DNA of 64,000 nt from Fictibacillus phosphorivorans. GTDB taxonomy: Bacteria; Bacillota; Bacilli; Bacillales; Fictibacillaceae. Shown one piece after another: positions 16,347 through 25,415 of this stretch. The notes below the pieces were generated by a model. It had not been told where the DNA came from. It worked only from the letters and a program-made list of their open reading frames with translations, and made no database searches. The position numbers were made by a program, and so were the translations under genes. The stretch is taken from positions 310,001 through 374,000 of the forward strand of contig NZ_CP015378.1 of the NCBI RefSeq assembly GCF_001629705.1. The letters are read 5' to 3'. Every line of letters begins with the position of its first letter. Positions within the stretch are counted from its first letter, which is position 1.

Positions 16347-16712
16347 ATGAAAATAAAAAATATCATATTTGTATTGTTGGGGTTCTTTTTCCTTGGTTTA
16401 GGCGTGATTGGAATTGTGTTGCCGTTGCTTCCTACAACACCTCTCTTATTACTCGCGTCTTATTTTTTCGTGAAGGGTTCAAAAAAGTTTGAAGTGTGGT
16501 TTAAAGGAACCGACATTTATAAAAAACATCTAGACGATTTTGTAAGAAATCGCTCGCTTACTAAAAAGAAAAAGATCATGATCAGTCTGTTTTCAGACTC
16601 AATGATTTTGATCACTTTTATCCTTACTGACAGCATGGTCGCAAGAGTGATCTTAATTCTTGTTGTGATGTACAAGTATTACTATTTTATCGTCAAGATT
16701 AAAACGGCATAA
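16347..16712 (+). CDS. DUF454 (YbaN-like) small membrane protein
   Basis: The 121-residue protein carries the DUF454 signature GIVLPLLPTTPLLLLASYFF (about 21-40) between hydrophobic helices, followed by KGSKKFEVWF and two C-terminal helices. Its function is unknown. The ATG at 16347 has GGAAG upstream; a GTG 12 nt earlier is too close to the ribosome site. It lies 30 nt behind the thioesterase and is probably co-transcribed with it. Confidence 0.82.
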   Translation: MKIKNIIFVLLGFFFLGLGVIGIVLPLLPTTPLLLLASYFFVKGSKKFEVWFKGTDIYKKHLDDFVRNRSLTKKKKIMISLFSDSMILITFILTDSMVARVILILVVMYKYYYFIVKIKTA

Positions 16713-16732
16713 AGAAAAATGTGTGAACTTAA

Positions 16733-16762
16733 AAAGAGCAGCCTAATCAAAGGCTGCTCTTT
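16733..16762. terminator. Bidirectional terminator
   Basis: A perfect 12-bp stem (AAAGAGCAGCCT / AGGCTGCTCTTT) with a 6-nt loop lies between converging genes and abuts the peroxiredoxin stop codon. Confidence 0.9.
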
Positions 16763-17440
16763 CTATCTATCATGTATTGGCTTTGTACATAGCCACCAAT
16801 CGTAGCATTCAATCTCTCCACTTTGTGCTTGTTCTGCTCGTTTCTTTGCCTCTTGTATGGTTGTAGGCGCTGGAACGATCAGACGGTCTCCGACTAGTTC
16901 GTTTTTCGGCCAGTTTGCGGGTGTTGCTGCTTTATTTCGATCTGCTGTCTGCAACGCCTTAACGGCTCTTAGAATCTCGTTGATATTCCGGCCTACATTC
17001 TCGGGATACGTCAGTATAAGACGAATCTTGCCTGTTGGATCTACGATATAAACACTTCTGACCGTTCTTGTTCCCATCGTAGGATGGATCATTCCAAGTC
17101 TAGTAGCAATCCTTCCAAGACTATCCGCAATAATCGGAAAAGTAATCTCTACTTTCAAATTCTGCTGTATCCATTCGATCCATTTTATATGGGAATATAC
17201 TTGTTCAACTGATAATCCGATTAAGTAAGTGTTGAGCTTGGTGAACTCAGGCATGAGCTTTTGGAACGCGACAAACTCTGTTGTACACACGGGTGTAAAG
17301 TCACCTGGATGACTAAAGAGGACAAACCAATGACCTTGATAACTTGTTGGAAGGACAAGATCCCCAAGGGTTGTATGAACCGTCATCTCCGGAAATTGAT
17401 CGCCAATAAAAGGCTTTGAAAATGTTTGTGTAGATTCCAT
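16763..17440 (-). CDS. Peroxiredoxin, Prx6/1-Cys-like with C-terminal cysteines
   Basis: The 225-residue thiol peroxidase has the peroxidatic cysteine in [14 protein letters not shown] (C52). The long C-terminal extension is typical of the Prx6 branch ([19 protein letters not shown]). Two further cysteines near the end (IECYDWWLC, about 210-218) match archaeal-type members, where they can resolve the sulfenic acid. It reduces hydrogen peroxide and organic hydroperoxides. It lies 12 nt downstream of the ferritin-like gene, so the two probably form an oxidative-stress unit. Confidence 0.92.
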   Translation of the reverse strand: MESTQTFSKPFIGDQFPEMTVHTTLGDLVLPTSYQGHWFVLFSHPGDFTPVCTTEFVAFQKLMPEFTKLNTYLIGLSVEQVYSHIKWIEWIQQNLKVEITFPIIADSLGRIATRLGMIHPTMGTRTVRSVYIVDPTGKIRLILTYPENVGRNINEILRAVKALQTADRNKAATPANWPKNELVGDRLIVPAPTTIQEAKKRAEQAQSGEIECYDWWLCTKPIHDR

Positions 17441-17452
17441 CCCTCTCTTCTC

Positions 17453-18214
17453 CTATCTTCCTTGGTTTCCCATCACCTTACTCTTTTTCAATAACTGAGA
17501 CTCTCCTGTTTTTTCCCACTCCTCTACTTGTTCAATGGCTTGTTGAGGTGTAAATCCTTGCCCGACAAGAACACCAGATAAAATATATTCTTGATAAAGA
17601 TGAGTGAGGTTAATACCTTCTTCTGTCTCTTGTAATGCTTTTTTTACGAGAGGATCAATGTACGAAACCCATTGATCCGCCAAGCTCTCCGTTTGTGGCA
17701 TTCGGTGGTCTTGTTGAAAAGAACGAGGAGCACTTGAAGTACTGTTTAACGTAAATAAATAGTTGTACTTTGCGCTGTGCTTAATCTCATCAGTAATGAT
17801 GTTAAAAAGAATGTCTCGATAATACGTATTAGGAAGTCCTTGGCGAATAACGCGATATTTCTCGACTGCGGCTAGTTCGCCAAACAGAGCTTTGACGAGG
17901 CCGTCTTTATAAGTTTTGGGTTTTTGAAACTCTTCTCCGTTTTCAGGTGGAACTTCCTGGCCTGTAAGATCTTTGTAGATCATTCTGAAAAGCTTGTTGT
18001 GTCTTTTCTCATCATCACGAATAGAGGCAATAATTAATTTTTGATCGTTTGTAGGCGCTTCAGAAATTAAGTAATCGTAAAATAATCGATCTTCTCTTTC
18101 TCCAGCAACTGCTTGTTTAATGAGTTGCAGAGATAGTTGAAGTGCTTGCTGCTGCCCATCACTCTGTTGCTGTCCGCTGTCTTGTTGCTGCTGTTGTGGA
18201 TTCATATAGCTCAT
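17453..18214 (-). CDS. Ferritin-like domain protein (YhjR/rubrerythrin-type)
   Basis: The 253-residue protein has a Gln-rich N-terminus (PQQQQQDSGQQQ), then a four-helix bundle with metal-ligand motifs EREDRLFYDYL, DDEKRHNKLF, GELAAVEKYR and DEIKHSAKYNYLF. These E-x-x-H-type positions suggest a di-iron centre. A C-terminal extension (about 190-253) resembles those of spore-associated relatives. The start at 18214 follows GGAGG. It is likely involved in iron or peroxide handling with the downstream peroxiredoxin. Confidence 0.82.
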   Translation of the reverse strand: MSYMNPQQQQQDSGQQQSDGQQQALQLSLQLIKQAVAGEREDRLFYDYLISEAPTNDQKLIIASIRDDEKRHNKLFRMIYKDLTGQEVPPENGEEFQKPKTYKDGLVKALFGELAAVEKYRVIRQGLPNTYYRDILFNIITDEIKHSAKYNYLFTLNSTSSAPRSFQQDHRMPQTESLADQWVSYIDPLVKKALQETEEGINLTHLYQEYILSGVLVGQGFTPQQAIEQVEEWEKTGESQLLKKSKVMGNQGR

Positions 18215-18355
18215 AAGATAACCTCCAAAAAATGATTGTCGCATTAGTCTATGCAGACGCCTAAATTTTGCTTATGTACAAGTTTTTCAACACCACATGT
18301 ACCTTGATTGAATAAAAAGAAGCATAAAGCTTGTTGAAAATAAGGAGTGTTCATA

Positions 18356-19336
18356 GTGGATGAGCTCATGTGGCTGACGGTTGGTGCAGCCGCAGTTTTT
18401 ATAATAGAAGCAGGTGTCTATTTTTATTGGATCACATGGGGGAACGGTTCTCTTAAGCCGTATATAAATGATAGTCAAAGACCTCACCAAACTTTCAAAG
18501 TGCTTCAAACGTTTAAAACATCTACACAAAAAATAGCACTGGTCGAAGTCGGAGAAGAAGTATGGGTGTACAGCAATGGAGAAATAATGTTTGGCACGAA
18601 ACAAGATGAGAATGAGTATGCAGAAGTAATCGTACATGTTCCGATGGCGGCAGCGAAAGATGCTAAACGCATTTTAATCATCGGTGGCGGTGGTGGAATC
18701 AGTGTACGAGAGGCTTTACATTATGAGAATGTTGAAGAAATTATAGCAGTCGATATTGATGCCGAGATGATGGACCTCGGAAAAAGATATGATCGTTTGG
18801 TGTCTTTTAATAAAGGAGCTTTGAATCACCACAAAGTGAGCACGGTGATTCAAGATGGCAGAACTTATGTAGAAAAAAGTCTAGATACGTGGGACGTAAT
18901 CATTGTAGATATACCCGAACCGACTGAACGATGCCCAAGTCTCTGCGGATTATTTTCTTTAGAGTTTTACCATGAGTTAAAAGAACACTTGAACCCTGGC
19001 GGTGTTCTATCCATTGCATGTTCAACCGTCAACTTGATGCCAGAATATATGTGGAGCATTGAAAAAACCTTAAAGGAATGTGGTCTTTTCACAATTCCTT
19101 TTCACAATTTCTCGAACAAGACAGGTGTAGATTGGGGTTATATCTTGGCTTCAACCCTTCCTTTAGAGCCGGATGATATCCAACTAAAAGTAACTACGCC
19201 ATTCTTAACAGAAGGCAGACTGAGGGATGTGTTGGAACTACCGTACTACTTGAAAAACTTTGAAAACAAAGGTGATATACAGACGGATCAGAACAGCGTG
19301 CTCTTAGATATTGTAAGAAGAGAATTGAATAATTGA
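18356..19336 (+). CDS. Spermidine-synthase-like methyltransferase-fold protein
   Basis: The protein has 326 residues. An N-terminal hydrophobic segment (about 4-25) suggests membrane anchoring. The Rossmann core has ILIIGGGGGISVREALHY (nucleotide-binding loop), IIAVDIDAEMMDL and DVIIVDIPEP, as in polyamine aminopropyltransferases. The membrane anchor is atypical for soluble SpeE, so the substrate is uncertain. The GTG at 18356 is chosen because AAGGAG lies 8 nt upstream. Confidence 0.8.
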   Translation: MDELMWLTVGAAAVFIIEAGVYFYWITWGNGSLKPYINDSQRPHQTFKVLQTFKTSTQKIALVEVGEEVWVYSNGEIMFGTKQDENEYAEVIVHVPMAAAKDAKRILIIGGGGGISVREALHYENVEEIIAVDIDAEMMDLGKRYDRLVSFNKGALNHHKVSTVIQDGRTYVEKSLDTWDVIIVDIPEPTERCPSLCGLFSLEFYHELKEHLNPGGVLSIACSTVNLMPEYMWSIEKTLKECGLFTIPFHNFSNKTGVDWGYILASTLPLEPDDIQLKVTTPFLTEGRLRDVLELPYYLKNFENKGDIQTDQNSVLLDIVRRELNN

Positions 19337-19345
19337 CATAAATAG

Positions 19346-19373
19346 CACTTGTGTAACTTACAAGTGTTTTTTT
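19346..19373 (+). terminator. Terminator of the spermidine-synthase-like gene
   Basis: CACTTGT and ACAAGTG form a 7-bp stem with a 7-nt loop, followed by a run of eight T. Confidence 0.9.
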
Positions 19374-19565
19374 ATGATCAAAATTATGAATTAGGAGTAA
19401 TTAGCATTTCTAATAAACTGTACGGTAATTATTTTTGTTATTCATGTAGCTTGCTGTGCAACTTGGTAACGGTTTGTGACAGGTTGGTCAGAAGTGGATT
19501 TACGATGAGAAAATCATGACATATACTGGTTAAAAATAAAGTGAAACATATAAAGGGGGCGTGAA

Positions 19566-20003
19566 ATGAAGCTTACAATACATGAAAGTGATGATCATGA
19601 AGGCTTGGAGATCATTGTGAAATGCAAAATGTTAAATGATGAAGTTATAAAAGTTCTAACTTCGTTGAGGTCCCTTGAAAGAAAAGTATTGGGTACAAAA
19701 GATGGAAAAGTCTATCTCCTTTTACCAAATGATATTTATTATTTTGAGTCAGTTGATAAAAAGACATTTGCTTATACCGAAAAATCGGTCTATGAGGTGT
19801 CATTAAGGTTGTATCAAATTGAAGAGCTGTTCGGTGATGTGAATTTTTTTCGTGCTACAAAAGCAAGTATATTGAATCTCGATCGATTACATTCCATCTC
19901 CCCGCGAATTGGGGGCAGGCTAGAAGTGAAGATGGAGAACGGAGAGAACCTATTAGTGTCCCGTCAGTATGTGCCTGTTTTAAAGGAAAAGTTAGGTTTT
20001 TAA
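19566..20003 (+). CDS. LytTR-domain DNA-binding regulator
   Basis: The protein has 145 residues. The LytTR fold occupies about 45-145, with YYFESVDKKTFAYT and FFRATKASILNLDRLHSI typical of this family; no receiver domain is present. The start has GGGGGCG upstream. Stand-alone LytTR genes next to a DUF3021 membrane protein, as here, are known pairs in which the membrane partner often restrains the regulator. The 229-bp leader contains GGTAACGGT and GGTTGGTCAG, which could be direct-repeat targets for autoregulation, but this is weak. Confidence 0.9.
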   Translation: MKLTIHESDDHEGLEIIVKCKMLNDEVIKVLTSLRSLERKVLGTKDGKVYLLLPNDIYYFESVDKKTFAYTEKSVYEVSLRLYQIEELFGDVNFFRATKASILNLDRLHSISPRIGGRLEVKMENGENLLVSRQYVPVLKEKLGF

Positions 20004-20021
20004 ATTGAAGGAGGCGATGAT

Positions 20022-20465
20022 ATGTTTAAAAAAATTATGGCGTATACGGTAGAATTTAAAACGATTATGAGTTTATTCTTTTCGGGAGGAATCATCATTT
20101 ATGTTGTGTTCGGCTATATGCTCGGAACAAGGGAGATTTCCTTCGAGATGATCGTTCAAATCTTTTTTATCAGTATTCTGGTTACTGGTTTGCATTACTT
20201 ATTTTGGACTGAGGACACTAAAGTGAAGTTAACAAATAGTTGGAAACTGATCTTGCAATATTTTATTCTCGGCTTCGTTTTAATAGGGATGTCCCAAGTA
20301 TTTAACTGGTTCGAGTGGGGAAGTAAAACATCTTATATGATGCTGATTCTTTTTCACATTCTTTATCTGGGCGGCATACTTGGATTCACCATCTATTTTA
20401 AAGTGCTAGGATTTCAATTCAATCAGAAGATGCAGCATTATCGAGAGCAGAATCAACTTCGCTAG
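20022..20465 (+). CDS. DUF3021 membrane protein, partner of the LytTR regulator
   Basis: The 147-residue protein has four predicted membrane helices and ends in a charged tail (NQKMQHYREQNQ). It follows the LytTR gene by 18 nt with an AGGAGG ribosome site. In related LytTR regulatory systems this membrane protein inhibits the transcription factor, and that role is inferred here from gene order. Confidence 0.82.
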   Translation: MFKKIMAYTVEFKTIMSLFFSGGIIIYVVFGYMLGTREISFEMIVQIFFISILVTGLHYLFWTEDTKVKLTNSWKLILQYFILGFVLIGMSQVFNWFEWGSKTSYMMLILFHILYLGGILGFTIYFKVLGFQFNQKMQHYREQNQLR

Positions 20466-20508
20466 CTTTTAAGAAGTTGTAAAAAGAGTATAGTGTGGTA
20501 ACAATCAT

Positions 20509-20540
20509 AATCGCAGCGACTTCGTTGCGATTATTCTTTT
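20509..20540 (+). terminator. Terminator of the LytTR-DUF3021 operon
   Basis: AATCGCAGCGA and TCGTTGCGATT can form an 11-bp stem with one G-U pair, followed by ATTCTTTTC. Confidence 0.7.
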
Positions 20541-20650
20541 CTGTAAAAAAACTGAAAAGTATTAAAAAAGTGTGTCGATATTATTGTCTCCTCTTCGTCG
20601 TATAAGTAAATCAACTTAAAAACAACTAAAAATGCTTAGGAGAGATTCAT

Positions 20651-21460
20651 ATGAAAACTGTAATGTCAAAGGATGGAACAAAAATTGTTTATGACAAGAT
20701 AGGAAATGGACCTTCACTCATCTTAGTCGGAGGCGCATTTAGTTATCGAAAGTTTCCTGGCATGGTTAAACTTGCGAAATTATTATCAGACCAATTTACA
20801 GTTTACAATTACGACCGACGTGGTCGTGGGGATAGCGGTGACACAGTATTTTATGAACCTGCACGAGAGTACGAAGATCTTGATGCAATGATTTCAGAAG
20901 CAGGAGGAGTATCATATGTTTGGGGATTATCATCTGGGGCAGTTCTTGCTTTACAAGCTGCTGCTTATGGAGCAAGCATTACAAAATTAGCGCTTCACGA
21001 ACCACCATTTATCGTAAATGACACAGATCATGTACCACCAAGTGATTTTTCAAAAAAGGTTAGTGAACTTATTGCTGATGACCGCAGTGCGGATACGATT
21101 AAATATTTCATGACCAAGGGCATGGGGGCTCCTTCATTCATTGTAACTATGATGCGTATGATGCCTGGTGTTTGGTCTAATCTTATGGCGGTTGCACATA
21201 CCCTTCCGTACGATGCAGCATTATTAGAGGGGTATATGGAAGGAAAGTCATTGCCTGAGGATCTTTGGAATAACGTTACAGTACCAACACTTGTACTTAA
21301 AGGTACAGAAAGTCCTTTAATGCTTCGTGACGGAGCAGATGCTTTAGTAAAAGTGCTTCCTAATGCTGAATTAATAAGTAAGAAGGGGCTTGGACATACG
21401 AAACAGCTTAACGTTAAAAGTATTTCTTCTGAGCTCATCTCATTTTTTTCGGCAGTATAA
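20651..21460 (+). CDS. Alpha/beta-hydrolase
   Basis: The 269-residue alpha/beta-hydrolase has an oxyanion-loop region (LVGGAF), the nucleophile elbow GLSSGA (S94), and a late GLGHTK motif with the catalytic histidine at about 251. The YNYDRRGRGDSG segment matches the family's strand-4 loop. No signal peptide is present, so it is cytoplasmic; the substrate is unknown. It is followed within 110 bp by the DGPF-sigma pair, but a separate promoter may lie between them. Confidence 0.85.
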   Translation: MKTVMSKDGTKIVYDKIGNGPSLILVGGAFSYRKFPGMVKLAKLLSDQFTVYNYDRRGRGDSGDTVFYEPAREYEDLDAMISEAGGVSYVWGLSSGAVLALQAAAYGASITKLALHEPPFIVNDTDHVPPSDFSKKVSELIADDRSADTIKYFMTKGMGAPSFIVTMMRMMPGVWSNLMAVAHTLPYDAALLEGYMEGKSLPEDLWNNVTVPTLVLKGTESPLMLRDGADALVKVLPNAELISKKGLGHTKQLNVKSISSELISFFSAV

Positions 21461-21499
21461 ACTAGAGGAAATCACGAGAGGATTTATTTTACAAATACC

Positions 21500-21524
21500 G
21501 AAACCTTTTTATAGATTTATCGTG
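21500..21524 (+). promoter_or_regulatory. Candidate ECF-type promoter for the DGPF-sigma pair
   Basis: GAAACC (21500-21505) and CGTG (21521-21524) are 15 nt apart, which resembles extracytoplasmic-function sigma promoters. The match is short, and autoregulation is only a possibility. Confidence 0.3.
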
Positions 21525-21568
21525 CAGATCATTAAATTGAAGAGTCAAAAATGAGGAGGCAACTAAAC

Positions 21569-22003
21569 ATGAGATTTATGATGATCGTTAAAGCGACTGC
21601 AGATTCAGAGGCGGGGGTCATGCCGAGTCAGGAATTAATAGATGCCATGCAAAAATATAACGAGGAATTAGTAAAGGCGGGTGTACTTCTGGCTGCAGAC
21701 GGCCTACAACCTAGTTCAAGTGGGTTACGAATTTCTTACCCGGAGCAGGGCGGTCGGGCCAAAGTGGTTGATGGTCCGTTTACAGAAGTAAAAGAACTGA
21801 TTGCAGGCTATACACTTATTGAAGTGAAGTCAAGAGAAGAAGCCATTCAATGGGCTCTGCGCATGCCGGATCCACATGGATTTGGGCATGGTGAGATTGA
21901 ACTGAGGCAGGTTTTTGAGGCGGAGGAAATTATGGAAAACCCCATTCATTTAATGAAAGAAAGAGAACTTCGAAAAAAAGCTGAGGAGCAACAAAAAGCG
22001 TGA
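21569..22003 (+). CDS. DGPF/YCII-family protein
   Basis: The 144-residue protein is of the YCII-related group and contains the eponymous DGPF motif (KVVDGPFTEVKELIAGY, about 67-83). The ATG at 21569 follows GAGGAGG. DGPF proteins are the conserved genomic partners of ECF42 sigma factors. Its stop overlaps the sigma gene start in a GTGA junction, which implies coupled translation. The biochemical role is unknown. Confidence 0.9.
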   Translation: MRFMMIVKATADSEAGVMPSQELIDAMQKYNEELVKAGVLLAADGLQPSSSGLRISYPEQGGRAKVVDGPFTEVKELIAGYTLIEVKSREEAIQWALRMPDPHGFGHGEIELRQVFEAEEIMENPIHLMKERELRKKAEEQQKA

Positions 22004-23253
22004 CAGTGGTCGATGTAAATCGAGCGATCGAAGAGATATGGAGAATGGAATCTGCGAAGTTGATCGCAAGCTTAACGCACTTGCTGCGAGATGTTGGTAT
22101 CGCTGAAGATATTGCACATGATGCATTAATCGTCGCATTAGAAAAATGGCCGAATATCGGTATCCCAGATAATCCGGGCGCATGGCTGATGACTGTGGCC
22201 AAACGTCGTGCGATTGATTTAATAAGGCGTACAAAAAAACGTGATCAAAAATATACCGAAATTGCTAGAGGAACAGATTTGTATACGGAAGAAGATGTTG
22301 ATCTAGTAGTAAACGAAGAGATTGGAGATGAACTTCTTCGTTTGATTTTCATGACCTGTCATCCCGTATTATCGCAAGAGGCAAGGGTTGCACTTACGCT
22401 TCGTTTGTTATGTGGTTTAACTACTGATGAGATTGCCCGTTCTTTTCTTCTGTCAGAATCTACTGTAGCGCAACGAATTGTACGTGCCAAAAGGACACTG
22501 AGATCTGAAAATGTTCCTTTTGAAGTTCCAGCAAAAGAGGACCGAAAAGAGCGGCTATCAACAGTGCTTGAAGTTATTTATCTGATGTATAACGAAGGGT
22601 ATGCAGCAACATCAGGCGATCATTGGGTTCGTCCTTTACTGTGTCAGGAGGCATTGAGATTAGGGCGGGTTTTAGCTGAGATTGCCCAAAGTGAATCAGA
22701 AGTACACGGGCTAGTCGCATTAATGGAACTACAATCTTCACGGTTGAAGACTAGGGTAAATGCAAAAGGGGAACCAATCTTACTCATGGACCAAAATCGA
22801 GCACAATGGGATCGTTTACTTATTCGTCGTGGATTAGCGGCACTCGAGCGAAGTGAAAGGGTAGGTGTACCACTCGGGCAATATGCGATTCAAGCGAAAA
22901 TCTCTGCTTGTCATGCAGAGGCAGTTTCAGTAGAAGAAACGAACTGGGTAAAAATAGCTGCGCTATATGAGGCGTTATACAGGGTATCTCCTTCACCAAT
23001 TGTTGAATTAAATCACGCTGTTGCCATTTCAATGGCGTTTGGTCCTTCCTTTGGCCTTCAGCTTGTAGATGAACTACTCATGGAGCCTTCTTTACAGGAG
23101 TATCATCTTCTATATAGCGTGCGTGGAGATCTTCTTTTTAAATTAGGAAGAACGGATGACGCTCGTATAGAATTTAAACGCGCTGTATCTATGACTAAGA
23201 ATGAAAAAGAGAAAAGCCTTCTGATGTCCAGAGCAAAAGAATGTGAGTCTTGA
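22000..23253 (+). CDS. ECF42-type RNA polymerase sigma factor with C-terminal TPR-like extension
   Basis: The 417-residue protein has sigma region 2 at about 20-85 (DIAHDALIVALEKWP, WLMTVAKRRAIDLIRR) and region 4 at about 125-175 (LTLRLLCGLTTDEIARSFL). A 230-residue helical extension (DUF6596/TPR-like) includes LIYLMYNEGYAA-type and LNHAVAISMAFGP segments. This extension and the DGPF neighbour define ECF42, which has no classical anti-sigma factor; the C-terminal domain is required for activity in studied members. It starts with GTG, overlapping the DGPF stop. Confidence 0.92.
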   Translation: MTVVDVNRAIEEIWRMESAKLIASLTHLLRDVGIAEDIAHDALIVALEKWPNIGIPDNPGAWLMTVAKRRAIDLIRRTKKRDQKYTEIARGTDLYTEEDVDLVVNEEIGDELLRLIFMTCHPVLSQEARVALTLRLLCGLTTDEIARSFLLSESTVAQRIVRAKRTLRSENVPFEVPAKEDRKERLSTVLEVIYLMYNEGYAATSGDHWVRPLLCQEALRLGRVLAEIAQSESEVHGLVALMELQSSRLKTRVNAKGEPILLMDQNRAQWDRLLIRRGLAALERSERVGVPLGQYAIQAKISACHAEAVSVEETNWVKIAALYEALYRVSPSPIVELNHAVAISMAFGPSFGLQLVDELLMEPSLQEYHLLYSVRGDLLFKLGRTDDARIEFKRAVSMTKNEKEKSLLMSRAKECES

Positions 23254-23343
23254 ACAAACTACTTTTAAGCCTAGTAGATTATAGATGTTCAGTTTCGTAG
23301 TAAAGGTAGGAAAGCTAATCACAATCCAAGGAGGAAACGATGG

Positions 23344-23514
23344 ATGCAATATCTGAGAGGTAAAGTAAAACGAAAAGGCCATCATTCCTTACGTCGAAAG
23401 CCGGCACTTTCGAGTCCAAGTAACGAAAGTCTTAAAAAGGACTTAGAAGAACATATATATATGCTACAAAAGGCAGATAGGACAAAAATAAGGGAGACCG
23501 TAAACGATGAATAA
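23344..23514 (+). CDS. Short basic hypothetical protein overlapping the DUF1801 gene
   Basis: This 56-residue frame starts MQYLRGKVKRKGHHSLRR. AAGGAGG (23328-23334) lies 9 nt before its ATG. Its stop overlaps the next gene's start by 8 nt (ATGAATAA), so the two look translationally coupled. It is strongly basic at the N-terminus and acidic in the middle (KKDLEEHIYML). A second ATG at 23340 in another frame gives only seven codons. No family was recognised; the ribosome site and overlap are the evidence for coding. Confidence 0.6.
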   Translation: MQYLRGKVKRKGHHSLRRKPALSSPSNESLKKDLEEHIYMLQKADRTKIRETVNDE

Positions 23515-23848
23515 CGATGTGACCCAATTTATTGACGAATTAAAAGAATCCTGGCAGGTAGAGTTATCTACGAATCTACGCGGAGTTGTTCACCAGGCGA
23601 TACCTGAAGTGCATGAGCGGATTCAATATAAAAAGCCCCACTTCTTAAAAAACGGAAAATATGCTGCTGTGATCTCAACATCCAAAGATGCTGTAAGCTT
23701 TACAATCTTCAATGCAAACTCATTAAAACTTCCAGAAAGTTTATTCAGTGGTCCACCAGAACGTAAAACCATTAAGCTGCGTAAAGGTGACATGTTTGAT
23801 TCCAAACAACTTATTTCTTTTGTCAAAGAAGCTTCGAGTTCTTTATGA
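23507..23848 (+). CDS. DUF1801 (YdhG-like) domain protein
   Basis: The 113-residue protein contains the DUF1801 core: PEVHERIQYKKPHFLKNGKY, strands around AAVISTSKDAVSFTIF, and KTIKLRKGDMFDSKQLISF. Its function is unknown; the fold resembles frataxin-like small proteins. It is probably co-translated with the preceding 56-codon gene and ends just before a strong terminator. Confidence 0.85.
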   Translation: MNNDVTQFIDELKESWQVELSTNLRGVVHQAIPEVHERIQYKKPHFLKNGKYAAVISTSKDAVSFTIFNANSLKLPESLFSGPPERKTIKLRKGDMFDSKQLISFVKEASSSL

Positions 23849-23858
23849 TTTGTTCATT

Positions 23859-23900
23859 AAAAAAGCTTGAGTCCAAAGATTTTGGACTCAAGCTTTTTTT
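23859..23900. terminator. Strong bidirectional terminator
   Basis: A perfect 19-bp stem spans 23859-23877 and 23881-23899 with a 3-nt loop. The A-rich and T-rich ends serve both converging genes. Confidence 0.95.
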
Positions 23901-23912
23901 GTGGAGTAAAAA

Positions 23913-25415
23913 TTATGCACCTTTTCGTACAAGTTGTTGTTCTTTTGATGACTGATCAAACAAGTAATTTTTTACAGCGTTTGATGAATGCTTCGCTTTT
24001 TTCACGAAGAGAGGGTTCAACCCAACTACCGTTACAAAGTTAGCCATCAATCCCCAGAAGCCTTCATAGATTCCAAGACTTGTACCTGTTGAATAAACCG
24101 TGAATGTAACAGCGAGTCCAACAAGTAAACCGATAATGGTAGCTTCTCTCGACTGATTTCTCCAGAACAAGCTGATAACGATTGCAGGGAAAATCTGTAC
24201 CATTCCGGATACACCAAGCAACTGCAGGGAAACAAGAGCTTGCGGAAACACAAGACCAAACAATAGTGCGAGCCCGATTACAACGAATACCATGCCACGA
24301 GTGATCATTGTTAGTTTCGCACCTTTTACCTTCGGATTGATCAGGTCGCGATAGATGTTGTTCGCAAATAAGTTGGATGCACCAATCGCCATGATGGAAC
24401 AAGGAATGAGTGAAGCGAGTGCGATTGTTGAGTACGCTAATCCCTGACCAATTCCTCCGTAAGACGTTTGAATTAATGCCAGAAGAGCAAACCTTGGATC
24501 CGTTCCATCTGGTAAAACAAGAAAAGCAATGAATCCAAGGAAAACAACAAGAATTAAAACGATATTATAGAGCGGTAGAAATAATGCATTTTTTCGAATG
24601 GCATCCGCACTTTTTGCTGTGAAAACACCTGTTGCCGCATGTGCCCACATAAAAAGAGCAAGCGATGATACAAAAGCTGCTGTAATGAACCATGTAACAC
24701 CTTTTGGCCCAGACTCTGGAATCGTTAAGAGGTGAGGAGCTTCCGTTACGATTTTATCAACCATAGGATTCCAACCGCCAAAGTGCATGATTGGAAGAGA
24801 AACAACCATGAACAACATGATTGCCCACACTAGAACATCTTTAATGATTGCAGTATAAGTCGGTCCTTTGATCCCACTGAAAAATGTATACAGTGCAACA
24901 AGCAAGAAAGAGGTGATCACGACCACTTTTACATTGATAAAGCCTGTCCCAGCAACTTGAAGCGTATCTTGAATACCACTCAGCTGCAAACAGATATACG
25001 GAATCAGCATGAGTACGCCGACGATGGCGATGAGTGAAGATAATAGCTTAGAGTCAAAACGTTCGCGAGCATAGTCTGCTAGAGTAGTTAGCTTATGCTC
25101 ATTAGCCACTTTCCATAACTTCGGAAGGAAAAAATAAGAGATAAAATAGGCCAGAACCGAGTAGGGAATCGCGAAGAATGCGAGACTACCAGCTGTGTAA
25201 GCGGTACTCGTTAAACCTAGGAACGTATAAGCTGTGTAAAGGTCGGCACCGACTAGAAACCAAACGAGTAGACCGCCAAAGCGTCTTCCGCCGACAGACC
25301 ATTCTTCAACAGAACTACGTGTAGCTTTGTCTCTACCGGCGAGAAACCCGATTAAGACAACCGTTAAGATAACAAAAATCGTGATAGATAGTGCTGTAAG
25401 ATTACCTTGCTGCAT
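23913..25415 (-). CDS. Sodium:solute symporter (SSS family, YhjB-like)
   Basis: The 500-residue protein has about 13 membrane helices and the SSS-family features EEWSVGGRRFGG and FLVGADLYTAYTFLG near the N-terminus, and FTAKSADAIRKNA in the middle. The SSS family carries sugars, amino acids, carboxylates and pantothenate with Na+. The gene follows a DUF3311 gene directly, the arrangement seen in B. subtilis yhjCB, where the small protein is a probable transporter partner. The substrate is unknown. Confidence 0.88.
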   Translation of the reverse strand: MQQGNLTALSITIFVILTVVLIGFLAGRDKATRSSVEEWSVGGRRFGGLLVWFLVGADLYTAYTFLGLTSTAYTAGSLAFFAIPYSVLAYFISYFFLPKLWKVANEHKLTTLADYARERFDSKLLSSLIAIVGVLMLIPYICLQLSGIQDTLQVAGTGFINVKVVVITSFLLVALYTFFSGIKGPTYTAIIKDVLVWAIMLFMVVSLPIMHFGGWNPMVDKIVTEAPHLLTIPESGPKGVTWFITAAFVSSLALFMWAHAATGVFTAKSADAIRKNALFLPLYNIVLILVVFLGFIAFLVLPDGTDPRFALLALIQTSYGGIGQGLAYSTIALASLIPCSIMAIGASNLFANNIYRDLINPKVKGAKLTMITRGMVFVVIGLALLFGLVFPQALVSLQLLGVSGMVQIFPAIVISLFWRNQSREATIIGLLVGLAVTFTVYSTGTSLGIYEGFWGLMANFVTVVGLNPLFVKKAKHSSNAVKNYLFDQSSKEQQLVRKGA

